The translations under genes and the position numbers were made by a program. A DNA stretch of 52,139 bases from a virus, in IMG/VR virus record IMGVR_UViG_3300023118_000008, positions 92,188 to 144,326 of that record. The stretch is one strand, 5' to 3'. The notes under the pieces were generated by a model. It was not told the DNA's origin and made no database searches. It saw only the letters and a program-made list of their open reading frames with translations. Shown in pieces: positions 1-5,935 of the stretch; within the stretch, counting starts at the first letter, position 1; each line of letters starts with the position of its first letter.

Positions 1-383
1 TAGTATTCTTTTTTATTAAGTGCTGTTTGTATGGATGGTTTAAAACCTCTTAGTAAATTCTTAGCAGTCGCCCTAATTTTACCATATTTACTCTCTATAA
101 TTACATTGAAACAAGATACATATTCAACAACATTAAAAAAATCAAAGAATTTGGAATTAAATTCAAATAATTGCTGAGCAAAGTATTCAGTCTTATTTTC
201 TGCGGATTTTATAGTAGGTGTTCTGCCTGATTTTAAGTTGTGTAAGTTTTGCAAAACCACACCATATTTCGTAGAGCATTTAAATAGTGCAGATGTATTG
301 AAGGGTATTTCTAAAGGTGTTAGCATTAAATCAATCATAGACGGGGTTAAAAACTCCTCAAATTCTTTTTTAAATTTTTCCAT
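1..383 (-). CDS. Partial unidentified protein with internal duplication (runs off left edge)
   Basis: Open minus-strand frame from ATG at 381-383 to the window edge, 127 codons without a stop; the 3' end is missing. The visible part holds two related segments about 60 residues apart. Both follow the pattern S-x-K-Y-G, seven variable residues, L-x-x-G-x-x-P-(S/T)-I-(K/Q)-(S/T)-A-x-N-K-x-E-Y. This reminds me of N-terminal repeats in phage homing endonucleases with Zn-finger repeats (VSR/Hef-like), but no catalytic motif is visible, so the function is only a guess. The gene lies directly downstream of polB, behind its own promoter and a structured leader whose terminator-like hairpin ends 13 bases before the start codon. 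Confidence 0.7.
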   Translation of the reverse strand, partial: MEKFKKEFEEFLTPSMIDLMLTPLEIPFNTSALFKCSTKYGVVLQNLHNLKSGRTPTIKSAENKTEYFAQQLFEFNSKFFDFFNVVEYVSCFNVIIESKYGKIRATAKNLLRGFKPSIQTALNKKEY

Positions 384-395
384 TTTTGGGCTTAT

Positions 396-497
396 AAAAA
401 ACGAGAAAACCTGTAGTCGGCTATGGCGGTAGCTTCATACAGGTATCTCTTATTTATGTCTTTTGTTGTAATATTTAACTTTCAAAAATCTCCGCCA
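396..497 (-). ncRNA. Structured leader or small RNA with predicted pseudoknot and terminator
   Basis: Read on the minus strand. An outer stem pairs GAGA (449-446) with TCTC (406-403). It continues, after a small bulge, as a perfect 7-bp stem ACCTGTA (444-438) with TACAGGT (415-409). Inside it, GCTA (433-430) pairs with TAGC (423-420), enclosing exactly the 6-base loop CCGCCA (429-424). That loop is perfectly complementary to TGGCGG further upstream in the same leader (497-492), predicting a 6-bp pseudoknot. A run of six U (401-396) follows the outer stem, as in an intrinsic terminator. A promoter lies just upstream. It could be an attenuator for the downstream gene or a free-standing small RNA. 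It does not match any riboswitch or ribozyme consensus I know. Confidence 0.5.
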
Positions 498-511
498 AGA
501 AATCTAAAAAA

Positions 512-543
512 CAAATATAGAATTTTAATTTCAGGAAAGCAAA
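512..543 (-). promoter_or_regulatory. Bacteroidota-type promoter
   Basis: On the minus strand, TTTG (543-540), exactly 20 bases, then TATATTTG (519-512). This fits the Bacteroidota consensus TTTG-N(19-21)-TAnnTTTG. It starts at the 3' end of polB and would transcribe the structured leader and the partial gene at 1-383. A second TATATTTG (547-540) overlaps the -33 element. Confidence 0.6.
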
Positions 544-547
544 TATA

Positions 548-2635
548 TTAACTTGGATTTAACTTCTCCTCTTTGATTTGTTCTCTTGTTTTTATATCAC
601 CATACTTTTCTATAAGCCAATCCTTCTTATAAAGCTCCTTTTGTCTTGTTGTGGGGATTTTTTTTATGCAGTAAGCTACAAACTTCTCTTCTTCTTTTTC
701 TTTCTTTAAACGCTCTCTATCGAGTTTTCTTTCATTTTCAATTCTTTCGGTTGTACCATCTACGTTTTCTATGATTTTTCTAGCTTCGTTAATATAATAA
801 TCATAATTAATTTTATAGTCTTCTTTTTCATAGTAATCCATAAACATAGTTACTTTATTACCACCAACTGTTAATTCCTGTCTACCATCACTATAATTTT
901 TCTTTAGATTTAAACCATCGTTTGAAACATAAAATCGAATAACCTTATCCTCAATATTTTTTACAGTTTCTTTTTCATCATTTTCCAAAGTATAATTTTG
1001 ATTACTTTGAATTTTCTTACCTATGCAAAAATCATAAATTCCCTGGTTTTCAATTTCTCCATAATTGCCGACTTTTAAATGATTTTTTACAGTTGTTTCT
1101 ACAGGTACATCATTTACAAAATATCTTTTAACTGCTATTTGTACAATTCTTTGTGAGCGGTTTTTATGTAATTCTAAATCAATATCAAAAGCTCCTTTAG
1201 TTTTAACTTTTCCTTTAATATCGATTCCTAAATAATTGTTAATATCTCTAATGAATAATTTTTCATAAGTTCCATATTCCAATTGAAGTTTGGTTAAGTT
1301 TTCAATTCCTACACATACATCATAAACCTCTCTTTTTTTATTTTTTGGAACTACAAGTTCTGCTCCATCAGTATTCGCCATAACCATTCTCACACCTTCT
1401 ATTTGAGAAAGTTGTTCACATAACATAGAAAGTATTAATTGACCGTTTACCGTAATGGCCATTTGAAAGAATTTATCGTATAGGAAGCTATGTTCATCTC
1501 CTCCTTTTCCAAATGCAGAATTCAAAAGTAACTTAATTGCAGTATTCTGAGGATTTGATTTGGGAATTAATTTTCTCTTTTCAAATAATTCTTCATATAA
1601 ATCACAAAAAGAATCCGATAAATGTCTTGGATAAAATCTATTTTTAATTGAAATATTGGGATAAAAACTCGCAAAATCTATCGATAGAACAATGTTTTCT
1701 TGATCCGACTTAAAAATGGAATTTCCGCGAGCTGAATGAAGCCCGCCTAATCCATAGAAATATTCCATCTCATCAAAGACCATCAAGTGTTTGAAAGCAT
1801 CCTTTGTATTTTCTGTTATTTCTTGTTCTCTGAAAAACTCTAAAACACTATTAAACTCAGGTGTTGAGAATTTTATATAAGGTAGAATTAATTCATTTAA
1901 TTTAATTACAGATTGTCTTGTCTGCATTTTTTTAAGTTTTGGTTTTTCTATGCCTAATTTCTGCGACATCAAATCTAAAAACAATGCTTCTCCTATACTA
2001 CTATCCGATTTATTAAATAATTCTAAGTGTGGATTTTCCAATTGTTGAGCAAATCTTAATTCTACAAGTTTTTCTGATTTTATAAAAAACTGTTCTGTCG
2101 CATCAGTATCATTTTTACAATAGTCTATAATATCATCGAATTTATCAGCCGATAGTACTTCGTCAAACTTATAAGGTAAGTCTTGGATTTTTTTCCAATT
2201 CATTGAATACTCCAACCATTTTAAACTCGTAGATCTAGCACGGTTGTTGTAATGTGACTGAAGGTATAAATCTAATTGTTGAAAGCTCAATTTAGATTCT
2301 TGATAAGGTGGGAATTCTTTATTATTTATTTTTTGAATAACATTTTGAGCAAACTCCATAATGTGTTTTGCTTTTGTTTTTCCCGAAAGTTTTTTAAAGG
2401 AAGCGTTAGCATCAATAAGCCATTGTAAAACTTGAGCATCGAAACGAACATTATTAAACCCAATGAAAAACCACTTATTCTCAGTACCTTGTTTTAAAAA
2501 AGCCACTAATTCTTCATACTCGTCTTTTCTTTCACTAATTTCAAAAACTTTATATCTATCCTTGTATTTAAAGACAGCGCAAAAAATTGAAAGGTATGTT
2601 TCAATATCGTATGTTAGAAAAGTTGTATTATTCAT
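548..2635 (-). CDS. polB: Family B DNA polymerase
   Basis: 695-residue replicative DNA polymerase with 3'-5' exonuclease. Exo I is D10-I-E12, Exo II is N61-N-V-R-F-D66 and Exo III is Y172-x3-D176. A YxGG-type motif (FYGLGG) precedes polymerase motif A, D320-F-A-S-F-Y-P. Motif B is K368-x3-N-S-A-F-G and motif C is A-N-T-D423-G in place of the usual YxDTD. Motifs A and B are only 48 residues apart, with no room for the TPR1 insertion of protein-primed polymerases such as phi29, so a compact non-protein-primed enzyme is more likely. The C-terminal about 70 residues are highly charged. The start codon overlaps the stop (ATGA) of an upstream gene remnant, so the gene was once translationally coupled. 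It replicates phage DNA in the host cytoplasm. Confidence 0.93.
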   Translation of the reverse strand: MNNTTFLTYDIETYLSIFCAVFKYKDRYKVFEISERKDEYEELVAFLKQGTENKWFFIGFNNVRFDAQVLQWLIDANASFKKLSGKTKAKHIMEFAQNVIQKINNKEFPPYQESKLSFQQLDLYLQSHYNNRARSTSLKWLEYSMNWKKIQDLPYKFDEVLSADKFDDIIDYCKNDTDATEQFFIKSEKLVELRFAQQLENPHLELFNKSDSSIGEALFLDLMSQKLGIEKPKLKKMQTRQSVIKLNELILPYIKFSTPEFNSVLEFFREQEITENTKDAFKHLMVFDEMEYFYGLGGLHSARGNSIFKSDQENIVLSIDFASFYPNISIKNRFYPRHLSDSFCDLYEELFEKRKLIPKSNPQNTAIKLLLNSAFGKGGDEHSFLYDKFFQMAITVNGQLILSMLCEQLSQIEGVRMVMANTDGAELVVPKNKKREVYDVCVGIENLTKLQLEYGTYEKLFIRDINNYLGIDIKGKVKTKGAFDIDLELHKNRSQRIVQIAVKRYFVNDVPVETTVKNHLKVGNYGEIENQGIYDFCIGKKIQSNQNYTLENDEKETVKNIEDKVIRFYVSNDGLNLKKNYSDGRQELTVGGNKVTMFMDYYEKEDYKINYDYYINEARKIIENVDGTTERIENERKLDRERLKKEKEEEKFVAYCIKKIPTTRQKELYKKDWLIEKYGDIKTREQIKEEKLNPS

Positions 2636-2706
2636 ACTTTTTTAATTTTAAGCTCTAGTTCTTTGTCTAGGATTTCGTATTGTTTTTGTTTGTAAATGTA
2701 GTTCAA
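2632..2706 (-). pseudogene. 3' remnant of a gene truncated by the TnpB element
   Basis: Between the tnpB stop and polB lies an open frame of 24 codons, rich in Lys, Glu, Gln and Tyr, with no ATG. It reads L-N-Y-I-Y-K-Q-K-Q-Y-E-I-L-D-K-E and ends K-K-V-stop. Its TGA overlaps the polB ATG in the ATGA arrangement used throughout the neighbouring operon. Its frame continues only about 13 codons into the end of tnpB before a stop. I read it as the C-terminus of a gene whose 5' part was removed or displaced when the TnpB element arrived. Alternatively it is a tiny gene starting at TTG (2704-2706). Confidence 0.45.
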
Positions 2707-2708
2707 AA

Positions 2709-3890
2709 TTATAGTTGTTTTATGCCTTTCGGCGTTATACGTTTATTTCCTGCTTCACTGACCTTGCTAATGCAAGAATTCTCCACAGGCACTTCGGGCA
2801 TTTTTGTCCCTGATATCCCTTCTTTTAAAATATTTTTCGCCGCGTTTACGTCACGGTCTATTTCTAAATTACAAGATTGGCATTTGTAAGTTCTTTCAGA
2901 TAAAAGTAGAATTTCTTTGATATTACCGCAACCTGAACAAGTTTTAGACGAGGGAAACCATCTGTTTATCTTAATTAAATTCCTACCATACCAATTGGCT
3001 TTATATTCCAACATCTGAATCAATAATCCCCAAGATACGTCTGAAATATGTCTTGAAAGCTTCTTTTCTTCCATCATACCTTTTACATTTAATGTTTCAA
3101 CTACTATGACTTGGTTATCGTTCAATAGTAAGTTTGTGATTTGATGATAGTAATGCTCTTTCTGTCTTGTAATTTTTCTGTTTATTTTTGCTATTTTTAT
3201 TTTTAACTTTTTTCTGTTTTTACCTCCTTTTTTAGTTTTTGAATGCTTTCTTTGTAACTTCCTTAATTTATAGTAACTTGATTGCAAATACTTTTTATTT
3301 TCAAAAGTTTCTCCTTCAGATGTGATAATTAAGTCTTTAATTCCTAAGTCTATTCCAATTTTACTTTCTATTTTAGTTAGAATTTTAGTATCCTCAGTTT
3401 CTATTAAAAACGTAGCGAAATAATCTCCACATAAATCTCTTTTGAAAGTACACTGCCTTATTTTATGTGTTTCTAAAAGTTCATTATACTTTTCAGAGGT
3501 CTTAAAATTTATTTTGTTTTTAAAGAATGTTAAGTTATTATTTTTACAGTATATTGCTTGGTAAGCTGTAAATGATTGCAAACCTTTCTTAGACTTAAAT
3601 TTTGGAAATCCTGAGCCTTTAAAGAACTTTTTATATGAAGCTTCAACATTTAAAGCGGCATCTCTTACACACTCTGCTTTACATTTTACAAGCCACTCAG
3701 ACTCTTTTCTTATTTGAAATAATTCTTTTTGCATTGTGAAACCTGAGACATTTACTTTGTAATTGTCCCAAAGATGCTTTTTGTACTCAAGGCACAGATT
3801 GTAGGAAAAACGATATCCCTGGAAATGCTGTTCTAACATTTCTTTTTGCTTTTCTGTTGGATATAGTTTTACTTTTAATCTTTTGTACAT
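2709..3890 (-). CDS. tnpB: TnpB, RNA-guided nuclease of IS200/IS605-IS607 type
   Basis: 393 residues, the usual TnpB length. The N-terminal region matches the TnpB/OrfB helix-turn-helix and wedge region (Y-K-R-L-K-V-K-L-Y-P-T, and K-G-S-G-F-P-K-F-K). The RuvC site is complete: D181 in G-I-D-L-G, E265 in V-V-E-T-L and D345/D347 in I-D-R-D-V-N-A-A. The zinc finger is C318-x2-C321 and C337-x2-C340. TnpB enzymes are DNA nucleases guided by an RNA transcribed from the 3' end of their own gene and the adjacent flank. No TnpA transposase is present, so it is a solitary tnpB acting as a selfish nuclease or a domesticated one. Its ATG is one base after the stop of a tiny RHH gene, so the two are co-transcribed and probably coupled. 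It interrupts the operon leading to polB. Confidence 0.95.
   Translation of the reverse strand: MYKRLKVKLYPTEKQKEMLEQHFQGYRFSYNLCLEYKKHLWDNYKVNVSGFTMQKELFQIRKESEWLVKCKAECVRDAALNVEASYKKFFKGSGFPKFKSKKGLQSFTAYQAIYCKNNNLTFFKNKINFKTSEKYNELLETHKIRQCTFKRDLCGDYFATFLIETEDTKILTKIESKIGIDLGIKDLIITSEGETFENKKYLQSSYYKLRKLQRKHSKTKKGGKNRKKLKIKIAKINRKITRQKEHYYHQITNLLLNDNQVIVVETLNVKGMMEEKKLSRHISDVSWGLLIQMLEYKANWYGRNLIKINRWFPSSKTCSGCGNIKEILLLSERTYKCQSCNLEIDRDVNAAKNILKEGISGTKMPEVPVENSCISKVSEAGNKRITPKGIKQL
2720..2738 (-). ncRNA. Hairpin at tnpB 3' end, part of the presumed guide (omega) RNA
   Basis: The last codons of tnpB encode a short hairpin on the minus strand: ACGCC, a GAAA tetraloop, then GGCAT (2735-2722). 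TnpB omega RNAs are known to overlap the 3' end of the gene and extend past it, with the guide lying beyond the element's right end. The scaffold would therefore cover roughly 2700-2850 and the guide would be flank sequence left of about 2705. The exact right end cannot be fixed by eye. Confidence 0.35.
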
Positions 3891-3891
3891 T

Positions 3892-4008
3892 TTACTCGCT
3901 TAATTTCATTCTGACAAAAGCGGAAACTGAAATATTCAGTTCTTTTGCTTTTTGTTCTATTTTTTCTTTAAGTTCTTTTGAAACTCTTATTCTTAGTTCC
4001 TCTTCCAT
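3892..4008 (-). CDS. Small ribbon-helix-helix (Arc/CopG-like) protein upstream of tnpB
   Basis: 38 codons. The N-terminus has the RHH beta-strand pattern E-L-R-I-R-V-S, followed by helix A (K-E-L-K-E-K-I-E-Q-K-A-K-E-L-N) and helix B (S-V-S-A-F-V-R-M-K-L). RHH proteins dimerise through the strand and bind operator DNA with it; many are autorepressors. A strong AGGAGT Shine-Dalgarno (4017-4012) precedes the ATG. The TAA (3892-3894) is one base from the tnpB ATG, so the pair should be translated from one message. A similar peptide precedes the homing endonuclease at 9042-10202. The likely role is control of tnpB expression; this is inferred from position and fold only. Confidence 0.75.
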   Translation of the reverse strand: MEEELRIRVSKELKEKIEQKAKELNISVSAFVRMKLSE

Positions 4009-4011
4009 AAT

Positions 4012-4050
4012 ACTCCTACAAATATACTACATTAATATTTAATATCCAAA
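4012..4050 (-). promoter_or_regulatory. Promoter, palindrome and RBS of the RHH-tnpB pair
   Basis: On the minus strand: TTTG (4050-4047), 20 bases, TATATTTG (4026-4019), a full match to the Bacteroidota promoter consensus. The spacer contains the palindrome ATATT-A-AATAT (4045-4035), a natural operator position for an RHH repressor. AGGAGT follows the -7 element almost directly, leaving a very short untranslated leader. Confidence 0.6.
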
Positions 4051-4075
4051 TGTTTGTTAATTTTTTAACGTTTTA

Positions 4076-4471
4076 CTACCAAGTTTCTGTAGAAGTTTTT
4101 CTGACCCACCAACTCAAACTGTTTCTTAGTTCCAAACGATAACTATCAAAAATATCTCCAACCTTGTAGAAATCTTCTCTTGGTATTTTCCTAATCAGGT
4201 AGTAATCATACTCTACTGACCACACTCCCCAAGTATTGTCTATGTATTTTCCTTTGTGCAGATTTATAAAGTGAATGACTCCATAGCCGTTTTTATAAGC
4301 CATTACCATAGCAATTTCTTTGTCTTTCTTTTTTATGGCGAAGTCTACACTATTCAAATGACATTTATATGTCCAATTTATCTTTCCTACCTTTACCTTA
4401 ATCTTTTTACAAGTTGACGTGATTTTGTCTCTTATTTGTTTTTCGGCGATATTATTGTTGAAGCTAAACAT
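4076..4471 (-). CDS. Hypothetical phage protein, 131 aa
   Basis: Soluble, basic N-terminal half and an aromatic-rich C-terminus (W-G-V-W-S-V-E-Y-D-Y-Y, and S-L-S-W-W-V-R-K). I do not recognise the family. No signal peptide or membrane segment is visible. Its ATG lies inside the last codons of the upstream 77-aa gene (8-base overlap), so the two are coupled. It is the last gene before the RHH-tnpB insertion. It ends in TAG immediately followed in frame by TAA. Its position in the operon leading to polB suggests an early role. Confidence 0.75.
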   Translation of the reverse strand: MFSFNNNIAEKQIRDKITSTCKKIKVKVGKINWTYKCHLNSVDFAIKKKDKEIAMVMAYKNGYGVIHFINLHKGKYIDNTWGVWSVEYDYYLIRKIPREDFYKVGDIFDSYRLELRNSLSWWVRKTSTETW

Positions 4472-4697
4472 ACTCCCTAATACCCTCTCTTAGGAATTTA
4501 TCAGCATATTCTCCTAAAACTTTTACCGAACCTTCATAACTGTCTTTATTCCTTGATACGTATTGTACCTCTTCAATTAGGTCTGTTATTAAATTACACA
4601 TCACTTTCAAGTTTTCTAATCTTTGAGGATCTCTTGAGGCACAACCTAGAGGATTTATTTCTCCTACTAATTTATTTACTATTTCCTTAATTTCCAT
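4464..4697 (-). CDS. Conserved small phage protein of unknown function, 77 aa
   Basis: Predicted all-helical. The segment I-N-P-x-G-x-x-x-x-D-P-x-R-x-E-N-L-K and a C-terminal A-D-K-F-L resemble a small protein I recall from many phages and Bacteroidota genomes, for which I know no established function. It terminates in TAG within the start of the 131-aa gene and begins just after the 87-aa gene. Part of the coupled early operon. Confidence 0.75.
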   Translation of the reverse strand: MEIKEIVNKLVGEINPLGCASRDPQRLENLKVMCNLITDLIEEVQYVSRNKDSYEGSVKVLGEYADKFLREGIREYV

Positions 4698-4698
4698 A

Positions 4699-4962
4699 TT
4701 ACATTACTTTATCAAACCAATTTAAAAACTGTTCTATCTCTTTTCTGTCTATAAATAAAAATCCGTGAATTTCAATCTCTTGTGTTTCAATGCTTTTCCC
4801 GCCGATTTTAAAAGAGCCGTCAAACTTTAATACTCTCTCAACTTCTTGTAAAAAGTCTTCTTTGAGTTCATACATCTCTCCACATGGATAATTATTTACT
4901 TCTATTTTACCATTGTCGGCAGAGAAGCTCCCATAAGTTAATTCAATCTTGTTTGTTACCAT
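4699..4962 (-). CDS. Hypothetical protein, 87 aa
   Basis: Acidic protein with alternating beta-like and helical segments; no motif recognised. Starts 2 bases after the stop of the interrupted gene at 4965-5195 and ends 1 base before the 77-aa gene, which is typical operon packing. No signal peptide or TM segment. Confidence 0.7.
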   Translation of the reverse strand: MVTNKIELTYGSFSADNGKIEVNNYPCGEMYELKEDFLQEVERVLKFDGSFKIGGKSIETQEIEIHGFLFIDRKEIEQFLNWFDKVM

Positions 4963-4964
4963 AA

Positions 4965-5195
4965 TTATTGTTTTAAAAGTTCTTTGAATTGTTCTAGTGT
5001 TATTTCTTGGTCTTCTTCTACCGTAATGCTTATATTGAAGTCTGTTTCATCAAAATATAGAAAATTATAATAATCTTCTTTGCATAGCCAATATTCGGGA
5101 CCAATTTTAAAACCAGCATCTAAAATAAGATTTTCAACCTCTCACAGCATTTCTTCATCCTTGATGAACAATACCTTGTTTTTAAATTGTTTCAT
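4965..5195 (-). pseudogene. Small gene interrupted by an in-frame TGA
   Basis: From ATG at 5193-5195 the frame reads 17 codons (ending E-E-M-L), then TGA at 5142-5144, then 58 more well-behaved codons (E-V-E-N-L-I-L-D-A-G-F onward) to TAA at 4965-4967. The second part has no ATG, so it cannot easily be translated alone. Composition and packing (2 bases from each neighbour) fit one 76-codon gene. Changing one base (TGG to TGA, a G-to-A transition) explains it: the residue would be Trp in M-L-W-E-V-E-N-L. Alternatives are stop readthrough or a sequencing error. TGA acts as a real stop in the neighbouring genes. Confidence 0.6.
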
Positions 5196-5197
5196 AA

Positions 5198-5353
5198 TTA
5201 AGCGTCTTTTAATTCAGACCATTTGTTATAAAAGTTAACTTCTAAGTTTCTTAGTTCAATATCCTCCATTTCAGATAGGCCAATTAAACTTTTCTGAGTT
5301 TTTAATTCTTCTAATTTATCGTGGATTTTCCACACTTCTTCCTTTGTTGTCAT
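5198..5353 (-). CDS. Small hypothetical protein, 51 aa
   Basis: ATG at 5351-5353, TAA at 5198-5200. Charged, helical, with a coiled-coil-like run (K-L-E-E-L-K-T-Q-K-S-L). It overlaps the end of the secreted-protein gene by 38 bases in another frame, and ends 2 bases before the ATG of the TGA-interrupted gene. The overlap is longer than elsewhere in the operon, so the start could be a later in-frame codon such as the internal Met of L-S-E-M-E-D. Function unknown. Confidence 0.6.
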   Translation of the reverse strand: MTTKEEVWKIHDKLEELKTQKSLIGLSEMEDIELRNLEVNFYNKWSELKDA

Positions 5354-5597
5354 CCTCTATATAATTAATTGGTTCTATGTCTTGTTCGTTTTTCTTTTCT
5401 ATAACTACTTCGGGTAAAAGGTTTCTAATTCCTAATTCGTTTGTTTTATAGCTTTCTGTTGTGTACTCTGTTTCTATGATTATTTGTTTAGGAACTAACT
5501 CTTGCAAACCTGCTTCGTTTACTTGGAATACTTCTGTTTCTTGTTCTTGCGCCGAAATTAAAATCGGAAAGAGTAAAAATAATATTAATGTTTTCAT
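5316..5597 (-). CDS. Small exported protein with two copies of a 24-residue repeat
   Basis: 93 residues. The N-terminus is a classical signal peptide: M-K-T, a hydrophobic core of Leu/Ile/Phe, and cleavage after I-S-A before Q-E-Q. The mature part contains two related segments, N-E-A-G-L-Q-E-L-V-P-K-x-I-I-I-E and N-E-L-G-I-R-N-L-L-P-E-V-V-I-E (consensus N-E-x-G-L/I-x-x-L-x-P-x-x-x-I-E). The start overlaps the upstream stop (ATGA). A phage early gene with a signal peptide most likely acts in the periplasm or at the cell surface, for instance in superinfection exclusion; that role is a guess. No lipobox. Confidence 0.8.
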   Translation of the reverse strand: MKTLILFLLFPILISAQEQETEVFQVNEAGLQELVPKQIIIETEYTTESYKTNELGIRNLLPEVVIEKKNEQDIEPINYIEDDNKGRSVENPR

Positions 5598-5935
5598 GTC
5601 TTTTTATTATGTTCGATTAATTTATTGAAAGTGTCCTCTTCTAGAATTTCTTTTAAAATATTTTCCGCCTTATGAGTCCAACTAAGTCCATAATGAGCTG
5701 ACTTAACTTGTTCATAGCCTAATTTTTCTAGATTTTCTTCTATAAGATCTATTATTTCGTCAGTAGCTATTCTTGCAAAATAACCTTCTTCCTGCTCTTT
5801 GAATAATTGTTCTATGTGAGTTCTTATAATCCATTCGCAGTCTGCTTTAAACTGTTCTTGTTCTTTAGTTTTGTGCGACCAAATTGAATGGCTGTCTCCA
5901 TCGCAATCATATTGTGTCAGTTCAAATATTTTCAT
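5594..5935 (-). CDS. Hypothetical acidic helical protein, 113 aa
   Basis: Glu-rich, predicted mostly alpha-helical, cytoplasmic. N-terminal F-E-L-T-Q-Y-D-C-D-G-D-S-H-S-I-W is distinctive, but I cannot assign it to a family. Both ends are ATGA overlaps with the genes before and after it, so it is translationally coupled within the early operon. Confidence 0.75.
   Translation of the reverse strand: MKIFELTQYDCDGDSHSIWSHKTKEQEQFKADCEWIIRTHIEQLFKEQEEGYFARIATDEIIDLIEENLEKLGYEQVKSAHYGLSWTHKAENILKEILEEDTFNKLIEHNKKT

Noticed and set aside
384-511. Leader as a known self-cleaving ribozyme (hammerhead, twister, pistol)
   Set aside because: The conserved core nucleotides of these classes are not present; only the helices and one pseudoknot can be supported.
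548-2635. Protein-primed DNA polymerase
   Set aside because: The spacing between motifs A and B (48 residues) leaves no room for TPR1.
4056-4069. GTTAA-AAAA-TTAAC inverted repeat as terminator of the early operon
   Set aside because: The stem is only 5 bp of mostly A-T pairs and no U-run follows it on the minus strand.
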